A DNA stretch of 64,000 nucleotides, taken from assembly GCA_963795435.1 (NCBI GenBank), contig CAWCHV010000009.1, positions 372,001 through 436,000 on the forward strand, written 5' to 3'. The stretch comes from JAFKFI01 sp963795435 (GTDB taxonomy: Bacteria; Pseudomonadota; Alphaproteobacteria; Acetobacterales; Acetobacteraceae). The notes under the pieces were generated by a model that worked only from the letters and a program-made list of their open reading frames with translations, was not told the DNA's origin and did not search any database. The stretch's first letter is position 1. Each line of letters begins with the position of its first letter. This document shows positions 62,685-64,000 of the stretch, one piece after another. Both the position numbers and the translations under genes were made by a program.

Positions 62685-63098
62685 TCACCCCTTCCACCCG
62701 CCCATCCGGCAAATCAAATTCCAATGCGCCTTGGAAACTGGGACCACCGACAAACGCGACAGACGCACCAGGGCGAAATCGGCGAATTTCGGGTCGGCCT
62801 TGATCGCCGCCAGCGTCACCGGCTTCGGCATCGGCCCGACCGCCTGCATGTCGACGCTCACCCAACCGCCGGATTGTGCGCTCGGGTCCGGATAGGCCTC
62901 GCGCACCACCTTCACCACGCCGACGATCTCCTTGCCCACATTGGAGTGATAGAAGAACGCAAGGTCGCCCTTCCGCATGGCCATGAGGTTGAGCTTGGCC
63001 GTGTGGTTGCGCACCCCGGTCCACGGCTCGGTCCCATTGGCGACCTGCTGGTCCCAGCTGAAGGCGTCGGGCTCCGACTTGACGAGCCAGTGGTTCAC
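62685..63098 (-). CDS. EVE domain protein
   Basis: A 137-residue protein that is a single EVE (PUA-like) domain: HWLVKSEPDAFSWDQQV, WTGVRNHTAKLNL and GDLAFFYHSNVGKEIVGVVK are hallmarks. EVE proteins may bind modified bases in DNA or RNA. It is usually a small stand-alone gene and here lies upstream of the Rieske-acs set, separated by a palindromic repeat, and divergent from ccmC. Confidence 0.9.
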   Translation of the reverse strand: MNHWLVKSEPDAFSWDQQVANGTEPWTGVRNHTAKLNLMAMRKGDLAFFYHSNVGKEIVGVVKVVREAYPDPSAQSGGWVSVDMQAVGPMPKPVTLAAIKADPKFADFALVRLSRLSVVPVSKAHWNLICRMGGWKG

Positions 63099-63187
63099 GG
63101 CGGTTCCGGCCTGATGTGGGGCGAGACTATCGATCCGACCCCGTCTGCCACAATGCCATCGCCTTTCATATCGGGCAGCCTGCGTCT

Positions 63188-63997
63188 ATGTTCGCGCCCG
63201 TGGACGCCAGCACCGCATTCGCACCCAATCCCGGCTCGCCGAGCCCGGAACCTAAGACGCCTGGGCGGAATTTGCACCGCTTCGCCAATCCCGGCCGCTT
63301 CCTGCGGCAGTCGGGCGCCGTGCTGCCGTGGTTGTCGCTTGCGGCGCTCCTCCTTACGACAACCGGCCTCGTCTGGGGCCTGTTCTTCGCGCCCTCCGAC
63401 TGGCAGCAGGGTGACGCGGTGCGGATCATCTACATTCACGTCCCGGCGGCGTGGCTCGCCTCGGCCGGGTACTTCGCGCTGGCGCTCTGTTCCGCCGCCT
63501 CGCTGGTCTGGCGCCACCCCCTGGCTGACCTCGCCGCCGCCGAGATCGGGCCGGTGGGAGCGGGCTTCACGGCGCTGTGCCTCGCCACCGGCAGCCTGTG
63601 GGGGCGGCCGATGTGGGGCGCGTGGTGGGTGTGGGACGCGCGGCTGACATCGGTGCTGGTGCTCTTTTTTCTCTATCTCGGGCACGTAGCACTGGTGCGG
63701 GCGTTCGACGATCCGCAGCGCGGCTATCGCGCCGGCGCGGTGCTGGCGCTCATCGGGGTGGTGAACCTGCCGATCATCAAGTTCAGTGTCGATTGGTGGA
63801 ATACGCTGCATCAGCCGGCGTCGATCTCGCTCACCGGCGCTCCCACCATGTATCTCCCCATGCTCTGGCCCCTGTTCGTCTCCGCCATCGGCTACTCGCT
63901 GTGCTTTGCCGCCATCGTCATCGCGCGCACACGGGCCGCGGTGATGGAGCGGCGCATCCGTGCGCTGCTGATGGCCCGGGCCGAGGCCGCCCAATGA
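63188..63997 (+). CDS. ccmC: Heme exporter CcmC
   Basis: A 269-residue six-helix inner-membrane protein for cytochrome c maturation, delivering heme to CcmE. It has the tryptophan-rich WGRPMWGAWWVWDARLTS (WWD motif) and heme-ligand histidine in IYIHVPAAW and later in WNTLHQPAS. About 35 low-complexity residues precede the first helix. The ATG at 63188 is favoured; the stop overlaps a further ATG (ccmD). Confidence 0.94.
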   Translation: MFAPVDASTAFAPNPGSPSPEPKTPGRNLHRFANPGRFLRQSGAVLPWLSLAALLLTTTGLVWGLFFAPSDWQQGDAVRIIYIHVPAAWLASAGYFALALCSAASLVWRHPLADLAAAEIGPVGAGFTALCLATGSLWGRPMWGAWWVWDARLTSVLVLFFLYLGHVALVRAFDDPQRGYRAGAVLALIGVVNLPIIKFSVDWWNTLHQPASISLTGAPTMYLPMLWPLFVSAIGYSLCFAAIVIARTRAAVMERRIRALLMARAEAAQ

Positions 63998-64000
63998 CGC
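63994..64000 (+). CDS. Start of ccmD-like gene, partial
   Basis: The ccmC stop TGA overlaps an ATG at 63994 (ATGA), and the window ends four bases later. The usual next gene is ccmD, a very small membrane protein of the CcmABCD heme exporter. Only the position and overlap support the call; no residues beyond Met-Thr are visible. Confidence 0.35.

Overview
The window is GC-rich bacterial chromosome from an alphaproteobacterium, most likely Rhodospirillales/Acetobacteraceae (inference). The pointers are an HdaA-type replication regulator, an EipB/DUF1849 envelope protein with its cysteine pair, an aa3-type cytochrome oxidase subunit IV peptide, a zinc-headed DinB polymerase, a non-discriminating-type AspRS and dense GC-rich palindromic repeats. 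No rRNA, tRNA, CRISPR array, insertion sequence or prophage was recognised. Most of it is housekeeping DNA in short, tightly packed operons where start and stop codons overlap (ATGA, GTGA, TTGA).

Layout. 0-6 kb: DUF2125 protein, a Thr/Ile-rich leader peptide with hairpin before an ACT-domain protein, cyanide-insensitive bd oxidase (cioAB, cioA out of frame) and a flavin monooxygenase. 6-12.6 kb: amidase, uronate dehydrogenase, an aminotransferase/lipoprotein/exported-protein operon, GST, glyoxalase-fold and GlcG-like proteins. 12.6-16.7 kb: purD followed by a RusA-type resolvase (out of frame) and a PD-(D/E)XK plus HEPN protein, then xseA. 16.7-24.2 kb: DinB-fold enzyme, DUF2142 membrane protein, ArgE-like deacylase, threonine-synthase-like and D-threonine-aldolase-like PLP enzymes, COX subunit IV, purM-purN. 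24.3-30.6 kb: pgsA-perM-hdaA-ppk-ppx. 30.6-36.9 kb: membrane protein plus SBP56 methanethiol-oxidase-like protein (out of frame), rnd, aspS, eipB. 36.9-39 kb: a decayed accessory patch with repeat DNA, gene remnants and a HEPN/zinc-ribbon gene (out of frame). 39-46.7 kb: dinB, ROK sugar kinase (frame broken at its start), Bcr/CflA transporter, atypical SDR, small lipoprotein and an AaeXAB-like efflux operon. 46.7-51 kb: a DUF4157 (eCIS-core) metalloprotease-like protein with an unknown partner, then two dehydrogenases. 51-56.6 kb: pseudouridine synthase and a complete dTDP-L-rhamnose operon (rfbBACD) with a glycosyltransferase. 56.7-64 kb: MarC and LysE exporters, repeat-truncated GFA protein, acs plus a class III cyclase with an unusual purine-site residue, Rieske protein, EVE protein, and the start of a ccmCD operon.

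The strongest unusual signals are: (1) five genes each needing one single-base correction, which suggests base-level assembly error or recent decay; (2) a RusA + nuclease-HEPN pair stitched onto the end of purD; (3) a HEPN/zinc-ribbon gene whose stop codon abuts an in-frame fragment of an older gene; (4) a DUF4157 protein with two His-Glu metal motifs and an adjacent unknown protein, far from any injection-system genes; (5) a putative attenuator; and (6) two families of nested palindromes, one of which supplies the C-terminus of a GFA protein.
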